Assembly (NCBI RefSeq): GCF_001427985.1
Contig: NZ_LMSA01000006.1
Coordinates: 1-64,000, forward strand
Length of the DNA: 64,000 nt
Direction of reading: 5' to 3'
Source: Knoellia sp. Soil729
Lineage (GTDB): Bacteria > Actinomycetota > Actinomycetes > Actinomycetales > Dermatophilaceae
Part shown: positions 48,518 to 57,251 of the stretch, piece by piece
Position numbering within the stretch: position 1 is the stretch's first letter
Layout: every line of letters begins with the position of its first letter
Notes under the pieces: generated by a model
Told to the model about the DNA's origin: nothing
Seen by the model: the letters and a program-made list of their open reading frames with translations, nothing else
Databases searched by the model: none
Program-made: the position numbers and the translations under genes

Positions 48518-50109
48518 TGGACAACCTCAACAGCCTCATCGGCGGCTTCGGCGACATCCTGTCGCCCCTCAACCTGCTCTACGCCCTCATCGGGGTCACC
48601 GTCGGCACGGCCGTCGGTGTCCTGCCGGGCATCGGCCCGGCCATGACCGTGGCGCTGCTCCTGCCCATCACCTACGGCCTCGACCCCATCCAGGGCATGA
48701 TCCTGTTCGCCGGCATCTTCTACGGCGGCATGTACGGCGGGTCGACCACCTCGATCCTGCTCAACACCCCGGGGGAGTCCTCGTCGGTGGTCACCGCCAT
48801 CGAGGGCAACAAGATGGCCAAGGCCGGGCGAGCCGCGCAGGCGCTCGCGACCTCGGCCATCGGGTCCTTCATCGCCGGCACCATCGGCACCCTCGGCATC
48901 GTCTTCCTCATGCCCCAGGTCGTGAAATTCGCGATCAGCCTCGGCGCGCCCGAGTACTTCGCGATCATGCTGCTCACGTTCACCGGCGTCACGGCCGTGC
49001 TCGGTGCCTCACGCATCCGTGGGCTGGCGGCTCTCGCCCTCGGCCTCACCATCGGCGTCGTCGGCATCGACTCCGTCACGGGCCAGCAGCGCCTCACCGG
49101 TGGCATCCCGCAGCTCGCCGATGGCATCGACGTCGTCGTGGTCGCCGTCGGCATCTTCGCCGTCGGTGAGGGCCTCTGGGTCGCTGCCCACCTGCGTCGC
49201 AAGGCCGGTGAGGTCATCCCGGTCGGTCGCCCCTGGATGGGCAAGAGCGACTGGAAGCGCTCGTGGAAGCCCTGGCTTCGCGGAACCGCCCTGGGCTTCC
49301 CGTTCGGTGCCCTGCCCGCCGGTGGGGCGGAGATCCCGACCCTGCTCTCCTACACCGCGGAGAAGAAGCTCACCAAGCACCCCGAGGAGTTCGGTCGCGG
49401 CGCCATCGAGGGTGTCGCCGGTCCGGAGGCAGCCAACAACGCCTCCGCCGCTGGCACGCTCGTGCCCCTCCTCGCGCTCGGTCTCCCGACCAACGCGACC
49501 GCGGCGATCATGCTCGCGGCGCTGCAGGGTTGGGGCCTCGAGCCCGGGCCGCTGCTGCTCACCAAGGAGCCGGCACTCGTCTGGGGCCTCATCGCCAGCC
49601 TGTTCGTCGGCAACACGATGCTGCTCCTGCTCAACCTGCCGCTCGCTCCGGCCTGGGCGAAGCTGCTGCAGATCCCGCGTCCCTACCTGTATGCCGGCAT
49701 CCTGTTCTTCGCGTCCATGGGCGCGTATGCCGTGAACTCGCAGCCGTTCGACCTGTGGCTCCTCCTGGCGCTGGGTCTGCTCGGCTTCGCGATGCGACGG
49801 TTCGGGCTCCCGGTCCTGCCACTCATCGTGGGTGTCATCCTCGGGCCCCTCGCCGAGCGCAAGGGGCGGCAGTCGCTCCAGCTCACCGGAGGCGACATCA
49901 ACGGTCTCCTCGGTGGACCGGTGGCCTGGGTCTGCTACGCGCTCATCGTCATCGCCCTGGGGTGGCCGCTCGTGAGTGGCCTCCTCCGTCGCCGCAGGGG
50001 CGACAGCAACGGCGGCGGTGGCGACGATGGTGACGGTCCCGACGGGCACCTGATCGACCCCATGGCCCAGATGGGCCGTGGCGGAAACGCTCCCGGAGGA
50101 GGCTTCTGA
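48517..50109 (+). CDS. tctA: Tripartite tricarboxylate transporter large membrane subunit
   Basis: 530 residues with about 11-12 membrane helices. The TctA signatures are [41 protein letters not shown] and [27 protein letters not shown]. Uses the ion gradient to import the carboxylate delivered by TctC. Start overlaps tctB by one base (TGATG). A polar Gly/Asp-rich tail of about 35 residues follows the last helix. Confidence 0.94.
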   Translation: MDNLNSLIGGFGDILSPLNLLYALIGVTVGTAVGVLPGIGPAMTVALLLPITYGLDPIQGMILFAGIFYGGMYGGSTTSILLNTPGESSSVVTAIEGNKMAKAGRAAQALATSAIGSFIAGTIGTLGIVFLMPQVVKFAISLGAPEYFAIMLLTFTGVTAVLGASRIRGLAALALGLTIGVVGIDSVTGQQRLTGGIPQLADGIDVVVVAVGIFAVGEGLWVAAHLRRKAGEVIPVGRPWMGKSDWKRSWKPWLRGTALGFPFGALPAGGAEIPTLLSYTAEKKLTKHPEEFGRGAIEGVAGPEAANNASAAGTLVPLLALGLPTNATAAIMLAALQGWGLEPGPLLLTKEPALVWGLIASLFVGNTMLLLLNLPLAPAWAKLLQIPRPYLYAGILFFASMGAYAVNSQPFDLWLLLALGLLGFAMRRFGLPVLPLIVGVILGPLAERKGRQSLQLTGGDINGLLGGPVAWVCYALIVIALGWPLVSGLLRRRRGDSNGGGGDDGDGPDGHLIDPMAQMGRGGNAPGGGF

Positions 50110-50507
50110 TGACAGTTCTGGTGGGTTATGTGCCCAACGGCCACGGCGAGGCCGCCCTCACGGCGGCCGTGGACGAGGCGAGGCGCCGGCATGAGTCGCT
50201 CCTCGTGGTGAACATGTCGCGCGACGACGTCCTGGCCGATGCCAGGCGGGCCGACGAGGAGCAGCTGGCCCGGCTCCGGCGCGACCTCGACGAGCTCGGC
50301 CTCGATGCCGAGGTTCGCCGGATCGAAGAGGGCAACGACCCTGCCGAGGCGATCCTCGGGCTGGCCGCGGAGGTGCAGGCGAGCGTCCTCGTCATCGGGC
50401 TGCGCCACCGCACGCCGGTCGGCAAGCTCATCATGGGGTCGGTCGCGCAGCGGATCCTGCTCGACTCCCGGTGCCCTGTGCTTGCCGTCAAGGGTGACGC
50501 GTCATGA
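50109..50507 (+). CDS. Universal stress protein in the tct operon
   Basis: 132 residues, one Usp domain: TVLVGYVPNGHGEAALTAAVDEA, then LVIGLRHRTPVGKLIMGSVAQRILLDSRCPVLAV. The ATP-binding G-x2-G-x9-G-(S/T) pattern is well kept (GLRHRTPVGKLIMGSVAQ region). Overlaps tctA by one base (TGATG) and rraA by four (ATGA), so its synthesis is tied to the transporter. Usp partners of transporters often modulate uptake according to ATP status (inference). Confidence 0.88.
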   Translation: MTVLVGYVPNGHGEAALTAAVDEARRRHESLLVVNMSRDDVLADARRADEEQLARLRRDLDELGLDAEVRRIEEGNDPAEAILGLAAEVQASVLVIGLRHRTPVGKLIMGSVAQRILLDSRCPVLAVKGDAS

Positions 50508-50983
50508 GCGACCCGCGCGTCTCCACTGCCGACCTCTGGGACGAACGCGGTGACACCCTGCAGTCCTGTTCGGTGCAGCTGCGTCACTATGGCGGGCACA
50601 CGGCATACGCCGGGGTGATCAGCACCGTGCGCTGCCACCGCGACAACGCCCTCGTGAAGGCTGCCCTGGCCGAGCCCGGCGACGGGCGGGTGCTCGTGGT
50701 CGACGGTGGCGGCTCGCTCGAGTCGGCGCTCATGGGCGACCTCATCGCGGGCTCCGCGGTGGCCCAGGGCTGGGCCGGTGTCGTCATCCACGGCGTGGTG
50801 CGCGATGTCGTGGCCCTGCGTGAGCTGCCATTGGGCGCTGTGGCGCTGGGCTCCAACCCGCGCAAGAGCGCCAAGGACGGGGTGGGCGAGCGCGACGTGC
50901 CGGTGTCGTTCGGTGGCGTCGAGTTCGTGCCGGGACAGCAGGTCTGGGTCGACGAGGACGGTGTGGTCGCCTCCCGCGCCTGA
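50504..50983 (+). CDS. RraA-like lyase (HMG/CHA aldolase or oxaloacetate decarboxylase type)
   Basis: 159 residues of the RraA fold. Readable are VVDGGGSLESALMGDLIAGSAVAQGWAGVV and HGVVRDVVALRELPLGAVALG, which include the metal/substrate-binding residues of class II pyruvate aldolases (the R-D of VVRD). Family members cleave 4-hydroxy-4-methyl-2-oxoglutarate or related acids and decarboxylate oxaloacetate; E. coli RraA itself inhibits RNase E. Location at the end of a tricarboxylate-uptake operon favours the metabolic role. Confidence 0.85.
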   Translation: MSDPRVSTADLWDERGDTLQSCSVQLRHYGGHTAYAGVISTVRCHRDNALVKAALAEPGDGRVLVVDGGGSLESALMGDLIAGSAVAQGWAGVVIHGVVRDVVALRELPLGAVALGSNPRKSAKDGVGERDVPVSFGGVEFVPGQQVWVDEDGVVASRA

Positions 50984-51001
50984 CCTGCCTTCGAGGTCCA
51001 T

Positions 51002-51054
51002 GTCTCGCATCCGAGACGGTATGCCGTCCGCGCACCTCACGCGGGCGGCATACC
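51002..51054. terminator. Double hairpin after the tct operon
   Basis: GTCTCG-CATC-CGAGAC (51002-51017) followed at once by a 15-bp stem with one mismatch, 51018-51032 against 51040-51054, whose arms contain GTATGCCG and CGGCATAC. Ends 17 bp before hutH. Confidence 0.75.
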
Positions 51055-51071
51055 TGCGGTGTGCTTGACGC

Positions 51072-52637
51072 ATGACGGACACGACGACGCAGCAACACCC
51101 GGTGAGCCTCGGCGGTGACCGCCTCAGCATTGACGACGTCGTGCAGGTGGCACGTCATGGCGCCCCGGTCGAGCTGAGCCCCACTGCCCTCGACGCCGTG
51201 CGCGCGACGCGCGGCACGATCGAGGGGCTTGCCAACGACACGGTGGCGCACTACGGCGTCTCGACAGGGTTCGGCGCGCTCGCGACCCGGCACATCCCCG
51301 TCGAGCTGCGCGCCCAGCTGCAGCGCTCGCTCGTGCGCTCGCACGCTGCCGGTGCCGGCCCCGAGGTCGAGCGCGAGGTGGTGCGCGCGCTCATGCTCCT
51401 GCGTATCGCGACGCTCTCGACCGGTCGCACGGGCATCCGCGCCGAGACGCTCGAGACCTACATCGCCATCCTCAACGCCGGCATCACGCCGGTCGTCCAC
51501 GAGTTCGGTTCGCTCGGCTGTTCCGGCGACCTGGCGCCCCTCTCGCACTGCGCCCTGGCCCTCATGGGTGAGGGGCTGGTGCGCGACCTCGACGGTGAGG
51601 TGATGGAGGCCGGCGAAGCGTTGGCCGCGGCCGGCATCACGCCGGTGCAGCTCGCCGAGAAGGAGGGCCTGGCGCTCATCAACGGCACCGACGGCATGCT
51701 CGGGATGCTCTGCCTCGCGATCGCGGACCTGCGCCAGCTCGTGACCACTGCGGACATCTCTGCGGCCATGAGCGTCGAGGGCCTGCTCGGCACGGACGAC
51801 GTCTTCGCCGCCGACCTGCACGCCCTGCGTCCCCAGCCCGGGCAGGCGCGCTCGGCCGAGAACATGCGCAAGGTGCTGTCCGACAGTCCGATTCGTGAGT
51901 CGCACCGCGACCCCGCGGCGTGCACGCGCGTCCAGGACGCCTACTCGCTGCGCTGCGCACCGCAGGTCGCCGGGGGAGTGCGGGACACGATCGACCACGC
52001 CGCCCGCGTCGCCGAGTGGGAGCTCGCGTCGGCCATCGACAACCCCGTCGTGACCCTGGACGGGCGGGTCGAGTCCAACGGCAACTTCCACGGCGCTCCC
52101 GTCGCCTACGTCCTGGACTTCCTCTCGATCGTCGCGGCCGACCTCGCCTCGATCTCCGAGCGTCGCACCGACCGCTTCCTCGACAAGGCGCGCAACAACG
52201 GGCTGCCGCCGTTCCTCGCCGACGACCCCGGCGTCGACTCCGGACTGATGATCGCGCAGTACACCCAGGCCGCGATGGTCTCGGAGATGAAGCGGCTCGC
52301 CGTGCCCGCGTCCGTCGACTCCATCCCGAGCAGCGCGATGCAGGAGGACCATGTCTCGATGGGCTGGTCGGGGGCGCGCAAGCTGCGCCGCTCGGTCGAC
52401 GCCCTGACTCGGGTCCTCGCCATCGAGCTCGTCGCTGCGGCGCGCGGCATCCAGCTGCGGGCGCCCCTCGAGCCGGCCCCGGCCACGGCCGCCGTCATCG
52501 CTGCGCTGGGTGAGGGCGGCAACGTGGTTCCCGGCCCGGACCGGTTCCTCGCCCCGGACCTCGAAGCGGCCTATGAGGCAGTCCTCGACGGCACCGTCGT
52601 GAGGGCCGCCGAAACGGTGACCGGCCGACTCAACTGA
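51072..52637 (+). CDS. hutH: Histidine ammonia-lyase
   Basis: 521 residues. Converts L-histidine to urocanate and ammonia, first step of histidine degradation. The self-processing triad that forms the MIO cofactor lies in EFGSLGCSGDLAPLSH (Cys150-Ser151-Gly152); most bacterial enzymes have Ala-Ser-Gly, and I recall Cys-Ser-Gly as the actinobacterial variant. The catalytic Tyr is Tyr61 in YGVSTGFG. Later QDAYSLRCAPQ and SGNFHG-like ESNGNFHGAP motifs fit. Starts 17 bp after a terminator; its own promoter is not clear. Confidence 0.96.
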   Translation: MTDTTTQQHPVSLGGDRLSIDDVVQVARHGAPVELSPTALDAVRATRGTIEGLANDTVAHYGVSTGFGALATRHIPVELRAQLQRSLVRSHAAGAGPEVEREVVRALMLLRIATLSTGRTGIRAETLETYIAILNAGITPVVHEFGSLGCSGDLAPLSHCALALMGEGLVRDLDGEVMEAGEALAAAGITPVQLAEKEGLALINGTDGMLGMLCLAIADLRQLVTTADISAAMSVEGLLGTDDVFAADLHALRPQPGQARSAENMRKVLSDSPIRESHRDPAACTRVQDAYSLRCAPQVAGGVRDTIDHAARVAEWELASAIDNPVVTLDGRVESNGNFHGAPVAYVLDFLSIVAADLASISERRTDRFLDKARNNGLPPFLADDPGVDSGLMIAQYTQAAMVSEMKRLAVPASVDSIPSSAMQEDHVSMGWSGARKLRRSVDALTRVLAIELVAAARGIQLRAPLEPAPATAAVIAALGEGGNVVPGPDRFLAPDLEAAYEAVLDGTVVRAAETVTGRLN

Positions 52638-52655
52638 ACCGAACGAATCCCCCCC

Positions 52656-52732
52656 GTGCGTTTCTCACCCAATTCCCCCGAAATGCACGGACACGCCGTG
52701 TGCATATCGGGGGAATTGGGTGAGAAACGCAC
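52656..52732. repeat. Large perfect palindrome between hutH and hutU
   Basis: A 26-bp arm (52656-52681, beginning GTGCGTTTCTCACCC) is the exact reverse complement of 52707-52732; an inner ATGCAC/GTGCAT stem follows. Lies in the 123-bp gap within the hut operon. Likely an attenuating terminator or an mRNA-stabilising hairpin. Confidence 0.8.
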
Positions 52733-52760
52733 CACGAGCTGAACGAGATTGGAGAACGTC

Positions 52761-54419
52761 ATGGAAGGTGCTCGTCCTGTCCGCGCCCCGCGCGGCACGT
52801 CCCTGACGCACGCGACCCACTGGGGCGCCGAGGCGCCGCTGCGGATGCTCATGAACAACCTGGACCCCGAGGTGGCAGAGCGTCCCGACGACCTCGTCGT
52901 CTATGGCGGAACCGGCCGCGCGGCTCGCGACTGGAAGTCCTTCGACGCCATGGTCCGCACGCTGAGCACGCTCAAGCAGGACGAGACCATGCTCGTGCAG
53001 TCGGGCAGGCCCGTCGGCGTCATGCAGACGCACGAGTGGGCGCCGCGTGTGCTCATCGCGAACTCCAACCTCGTCGGCGACTGGGCGACCTGGTCCGAGT
53101 TCCGCCGGCTCGAGCACCTCGGCCTGACGATGTACGGCCAGATGACCGCCGGGTCGTGGATCTACATCGGGACCCAGGGCATCGTCCAGGGGACCTACGA
53201 GACGTTCGGGGCGATTGCCGAGAAGCGTTTCGGGGGAACGCTGGCCGGCACCCTGACCCTCACCGGCGGCTGTGGCGGCATGGGGGGCGCACAGCCGCTC
53301 GCGGTCACCATGAACGAGGGCGCCTGCCTCATCGTCGACGTCGACGAGGCGCGCCTGCGCCGCCGCGTGGAGCACCGCTACCTCGACGAGGTCGCCGAGA
53401 ACCTGGACCAGGCCGTCGAGAAGGCCCTCAAGGCCAAGGACGAGATGCGCGGCTGGTCCGTCGGTGTCGTCGGCAACGCGTCTTCGGTCTTTCCCGAGCT
53501 GCTGCGCCGGGGCGTGCCGATCGACATCGTCACCGACCAGACGTCGGCGCACGACCCGTTGTCCTACCTGCCCGAGGGCATCGGCCTCGAGGAGTGGCAC
53601 GAGTACGCCGACAAGAAGCCCGAGGAGTTCACCGACCGCGCGCGCGCCTCGATGGCCAAGCAGGTCCAGGCCATGGTCGAGTTCCAGGACGCCGGTGCGG
53701 AGGTCTTCGACTACGGCAACTCCATCCGTGACGAGGCCCGTCAGGGCGGTTACGACCGGGCGTTCGAGTTCCCCGGCTTCGTCCCGGCCTACATCCGGCC
53801 GCTGTTCTGCGAGGGCAAGGGCCCGTTCCGCTGGGCGGCGCTGTCCGGCGACCCCAAGGACATCGCCGCCACCGACCGCGCGGTGCTCGACCTCTTCCCC
53901 GACAACGAGCGTCTCCACACGTGGATCAAGGGCGCCCAGGAGCGCATCGCGTTCCAGGGCCTGCCCGCTCGCATCTGCTGGCTCGGTCAGGGCGAGCGCG
54001 ACAAGGCCGGGCTCGCGTTCAACGAGCTCGTGCGCACCGGTGAGGTCACCGCGCCACTGGTCATCGGCCGCGACCACCTCGACACCGGGTCCGTCGCTTC
54101 TCCGTACCGCGAGACCGAGTCGATGGCCGACGGTTCCGACGCGATCGCCGACTGGCCACTGCTCAATGCCCTGGTCAACACGTCGTCGGGCGCCTCATGG
54201 GTGTCGATCCACCACGGTGGCGGCGTCGGAATGGGTCGCTCGCTGCATGCTGGGCAGGTGTCACTCGCCGACGGCACACCCTTGGCTGCCGAGAAGCTCG
54301 CCCGGGTCCTGACGAACGACCCGGCCATGGGCGTCATCCGCCATGTCGACGCGGGCTACGACATCGCCGACCGGACCGCTGCAGAGCAGGGCATCCGCAT
54401 CCCGATGCGCGAGGGCTGA
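52761..54419 (+). CDS. hutU: Urocanate hydratase
   Basis: 552 residues. Hydrates urocanate to 4-imidazolone-5-propionate using tightly bound NAD+. Family signatures are [51 protein letters not shown] (NAD-binding Gly-rich region) and [13 protein letters not shown], then [19 protein letters not shown] 7 nt before the ATG at 52761 decides the start over the TTG at 52749. Follows hutH after the large palindrome. Confidence 0.96.
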   Translation: MEGARPVRAPRGTSLTHATHWGAEAPLRMLMNNLDPEVAERPDDLVVYGGTGRAARDWKSFDAMVRTLSTLKQDETMLVQSGRPVGVMQTHEWAPRVLIANSNLVGDWATWSEFRRLEHLGLTMYGQMTAGSWIYIGTQGIVQGTYETFGAIAEKRFGGTLAGTLTLTGGCGGMGGAQPLAVTMNEGACLIVDVDEARLRRRVEHRYLDEVAENLDQAVEKALKAKDEMRGWSVGVVGNASSVFPELLRRGVPIDIVTDQTSAHDPLSYLPEGIGLEEWHEYADKKPEEFTDRARASMAKQVQAMVEFQDAGAEVFDYGNSIRDEARQGGYDRAFEFPGFVPAYIRPLFCEGKGPFRWAALSGDPKDIAATDRAVLDLFPDNERLHTWIKGAQERIAFQGLPARICWLGQGERDKAGLAFNELVRTGEVTAPLVIGRDHLDTGSVASPYRETESMADGSDAIADWPLLNALVNTSSGASWVSIHHGGGVGMGRSLHAGQVSLADGTPLAAEKLARVLTNDPAMGVIRHVDAGYDIADRTAAEQGIRIPMREG

Positions 54420-54426
54420 CCCCGCC

Positions 54427-54446
54427 CAGCCTTCCTCGCCTGGGGG
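54427..54446. terminator. Small hairpin after hutU
   Basis: CCCAG (54427-54431) pairs with CTGGG (54442-54446), 8 bp past the hutU stop. Weak; the remaining 54447-54584 gap shows only one CGGCATAC octamer. Confidence 0.35.
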
Positions 54447-54584
54447 ACAGCCTTGCCGCTTTGGCCCCCCACCGGCGACCCTGTCCCGCAGCCGGATCGG
54501 GTCCCGTCGACAGCACGAGGGAAGCGGACGGCATACGGACCTTGGGCCTTGTGTCGTGAAGGCAACCGGGAGCAAGGTGTGGTC

Positions 54585-56648
54585 ATGAACCGCTCGTCAG
54601 GTGGCGAGGAGGCCCCTGCTCCCCGCAGCCCCCAGCAGATCCGCAACGTCGTGCTCGTCGGCCCACCTGGCGCCGGCAAGAGCACCCTCTTCGAGCACCT
54701 CGTGGCAGCCCGGGTCGAGGGCCGGCGTCCGAGCACCGACGGTGGGTCGTCCACCGGGCTCGACGTGGCGAGCTTCGCCAGCGGTGAGGTGGTGGTCAAC
54801 CTCGTCGACACCCCGGGCAACCCCGACTTCGTCGGCGAGGTGCGGGCAGGACTGAGGGCGGCGGATGCCGCCCTCTTCGTCGTCTCGGGCGCGGACGGAG
54901 TCGACGAGCCGACGAGGATGCTGTGGCGCGAGTGCGCAACGCTCGGTGTGCCGCGTGCCATCGTCGTCACCCGCCTCGAGCAGGCGCGTGCGGACTTCGG
55001 CGAGACGGTCGCGACCTGCAGGCGCGTCTTCGGGGACGCCCAGCCGCTGGCCCTGCCCGTCCAACCCGACGGGCCGGGGACGACGATGACCGGGCTGCTC
55101 GACCTCCTGTCCGCGAATGCGAGCATGCCCGAGGAGGTGCTGCAGCGTCGCAGCGAGGTCGTCGAGGCGATCATCGAGGAGTCGGAGGACGACACGCTGC
55201 TCGAGCGCTACCTCGACGGCGCGCAGGTCGACTCCACGACCCTGCGCGAGGACCTCCACGCGGCCGTGGCCACGGCCCGGTTCTTCCCCGTGCTGCCGAC
55301 GCACGCGACGAGCGGCATCGGTATCGAGGAGGTGCTCGACCTCGTCGAGCACGGTTTTCCCTCGCCCGGCGACGTGGCGCTGCCGACGGTCTGGAGGACC
55401 AACGGTGGGGACTTCGGCGCCGTCACCTGCGACCCGGACGGGCCGCTCGTCGCCGAGGTGGTGCGGACGAGGACCGACCCCTTCGTCGGAAGGCAGTCTC
55501 TCGTGCGGATCTTCTCGGGGACGCTGCGTCCGGACGACCCCGTGCACGTCTCGGGCCATCTGCAGCAGTTCGCGGGCGAGCGGGCCGGCGGCCATCGCGA
55601 GCACGACGACGATCTCGACCGGGTGGGTGCGCTCGCGTCCGCGCTTGGGGAGGAGGTGCGGCCCAAGGCCGCGGCCATCGCCGGGGACCTCGTCGTCGTC
55701 GCACGGCTCGCCGTCGCCGAGACCACCGACACCCTCTCGAGCCCGAACCGGCCGGCCCTCGTCGAACCGTGGGTGCTGCCGGAGCCGCTCCTCCCCGTGG
55801 CCATCCATGCCAGGAGCAAGGGCGACGAGGACAAGCTCGCCACGGTTCTCCAGTCGCTCGTCAGCGAAGACGTGACGATGCGCCTCGACCTCAACTCCGA
55901 GACGCACCAGGTGGTGATCTGGGCGATGGGCCCGGACCACGTCGCACTGCTCACGCAGTCCCTCGAGGACCGGCACCACATCGCCGTCGAGGCGGAGCCG
56001 TTGCGGACCGCCCTGCGCGAGACGTTCGTGCAGGCGTGCGACGCGCAGGGTCGGCAGGTCAAGCAGTCCGGTGGCCACGGCCAGTACGCCGTCTGCACCC
56101 TCAGGGTGGAGCCGCTTCCACGGGGGTCGGGCATCGAGTTCGTCGACAAGGTCGTCGGCGGGGCGGTCCCGCGCCAGTTCGTCGCGTCCGTCGAGAAGGG
56201 CGCCCGGGCCCAGCTCGAGAAGGGGGTGCTCGCGGGGTATCCGGCGGTGGACGTCCGGGTCACCCTCCTCGACGGGAAGGCGCACGCGGTCGACTCGTCC
56301 GACATGGCGTTCCAGATGGCCGCGGGCCTCGCGCTGCGCCAGGCCGCCAACGAGTCGACCGTTGCCATGCTCGAGCCGATCGACGCGGTCGACATCGACG
56401 TCGCCGACCCGTCAGTGGGGTCCGTCCTTGCCGACCTGCGGGGTCGCCGAGGCCAGGTCCACGGGACCGAGCCGTCGCAGCACGACGGGCGGACGGTCAT
56501 CCATGCCGAGGTGCCCGCGCTCGAGCTGTCGCGCTACCCGGTCGACCTGCGGTCGGTGTCGCACGGCACGGGGACCTTCACGCGACGGTTCGCGCGCTAC
56601 GACTACCTGCCGCCCCAGCTCGTCAAGGACGTCGTGGCGGCGCGCTAG
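54585..56648 (+). CDS. EF-G2-type elongation factor G-like protein with degenerate GTPase motifs
   Basis: 687 residues with the EF-G domain order: G domain, domain II (from about 280), III, IV (SGGHGQYAVCTLRVEP) and V. Walker A GPPGAGKS is intact (26-33), but the G3 motif reads DTPGNPDF, so the catalytic His of DxxGH is Asn; the expected NKxD of G4 reads TRLE; and the switch I RGIT is missing. It resembles the actinobacterial EF-G2 paralogue (Rv0120c-like), which does not replace EF-G in translocation. The ATG at 54585 is chosen from the motif distance; the 3' end overlaps the convergent ybaK-like gene by 26 bp. Sits inside the hut region without an obvious link. Confidence 0.87.
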   Translation: MNRSSGGEEAPAPRSPQQIRNVVLVGPPGAGKSTLFEHLVAARVEGRRPSTDGGSSTGLDVASFASGEVVVNLVDTPGNPDFVGEVRAGLRAADAALFVVSGADGVDEPTRMLWRECATLGVPRAIVVTRLEQARADFGETVATCRRVFGDAQPLALPVQPDGPGTTMTGLLDLLSANASMPEEVLQRRSEVVEAIIEESEDDTLLERYLDGAQVDSTTLREDLHAAVATARFFPVLPTHATSGIGIEEVLDLVEHGFPSPGDVALPTVWRTNGGDFGAVTCDPDGPLVAEVVRTRTDPFVGRQSLVRIFSGTLRPDDPVHVSGHLQQFAGERAGGHREHDDDLDRVGALASALGEEVRPKAAAIAGDLVVVARLAVAETTDTLSSPNRPALVEPWVLPEPLLPVAIHARSKGDEDKLATVLQSLVSEDVTMRLDLNSETHQVVIWAMGPDHVALLTQSLEDRHHIAVEAEPLRTALRETFVQACDAQGRQVKQSGGHGQYAVCTLRVEPLPRGSGIEFVDKVVGGAVPRQFVASVEKGARAQLEKGVLAGYPAVDVRVTLLDGKAHAVDSSDMAFQMAAGLALRQAANESTVAMLEPIDAVDIDVADPSVGSVLADLRGRRGQVHGTEPSQHDGRTVIHAEVPALELSRYPVDLRSVSHGTGTFTRRFARYDYLPPQLVKDVVAAR

Positions 56649-57147
56649 CCCCGGGCTGGGCCGGGTCGGTGACGTCGACGACCTCTGCGTCGAGCACGCG
56701 CACCAGGTCGTCTGCCTCCAGGGTCACCGACGTGCCGTGCGCGCCCGCCCCCAAGGAGATCGTGCGCCCCGCCGCCGTCGAGTCGAGGACCACCGGCCAC
56801 GCCGTCGTCGAACCGAAGGGGGTGATCGTCCCGCGCTCGTAGCCCGTGGCCTCGCGTGCCTTCTCGGCCGGTGGCATCGAGAGGCGGTTGACGCCGAGGT
56901 GGGTGCGCAGCTTGGGCCAGGAGATCTCGCGGTCGCCGGGCACGAGCACGAACACGTAGTCGCCCGACCCCCGCCGCACGACCAACGACTTGACGATGTC
57001 GCGGGGCTCGATCCCACGCTGCGCGGCCGCCTCCGCCAGCGACGACGCGCGCTCGGTCGAGACGAGGATCCGGTGGTCGATCCCGCTGTCCTCGAGCGCC
57101 TCCCGGGCCCGTCGCGCACCATCGGTCTCTGGCGTCTGCTCACTCAT
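56623..57147 (-). CDS. YbaK/ProX-type aminoacyl-tRNA deacylase
   Basis: 174 residues of the YbaK/EbsC fold, which clears mischarged tRNA such as Cys- or Ala-tRNAPro. Readable are DIVKSLVVRRGSGDYVFVLVPGDREISWPKL and the family Thr/Gly-rich loop TGYERGTITPFG. The conserved Lys is in the VKSLV strand. The ATG at 57147 lies 6 nt after TAGAGT. Separates the EF-G2 gene from the second half of the hut cluster. Confidence 0.9.
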   Translation of the reverse strand: MSEQTPETDGARRAREALEDSGIDHRILVSTERASSLAEAAAQRGIEPRDIVKSLVVRRGSGDYVFVLVPGDREISWPKLRTHLGVNRLSMPPAEKAREATGYERGTITPFGSTTAWPVVLDSTAAGRTISLGAGAHGTSVTLEADDLVRVLDAEVVDVTDPAQPGASAPPRRP

Positions 57148-57159
57148 GGCACGACTCTA
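57148..57159 (-). promoter_or_regulatory. Leaderless -10 element
   Basis: Minus-strand TAGAGT (57159-57154), CGTGCC, then the ATG at 57147. Confidence 0.55.
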
Positions 57160-57239
57160 GGGCCGCCCGTCGCGCACCTCCGTCTGGAATATCGGACAGG
57201 TATGCCGTGTGGTCCCGGCCCCGAAGCGCCTGCGGGGTG

Positions 57240-57251
57240 TGGAATGGGCCC
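57240..57251 (+). promoter_or_regulatory. Leaderless -10 element before the M20 amidohydrolase
   Basis: TGGAAT (57240-57245), GGGCCC, then the GTG at 57252. Confidence 0.4.
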
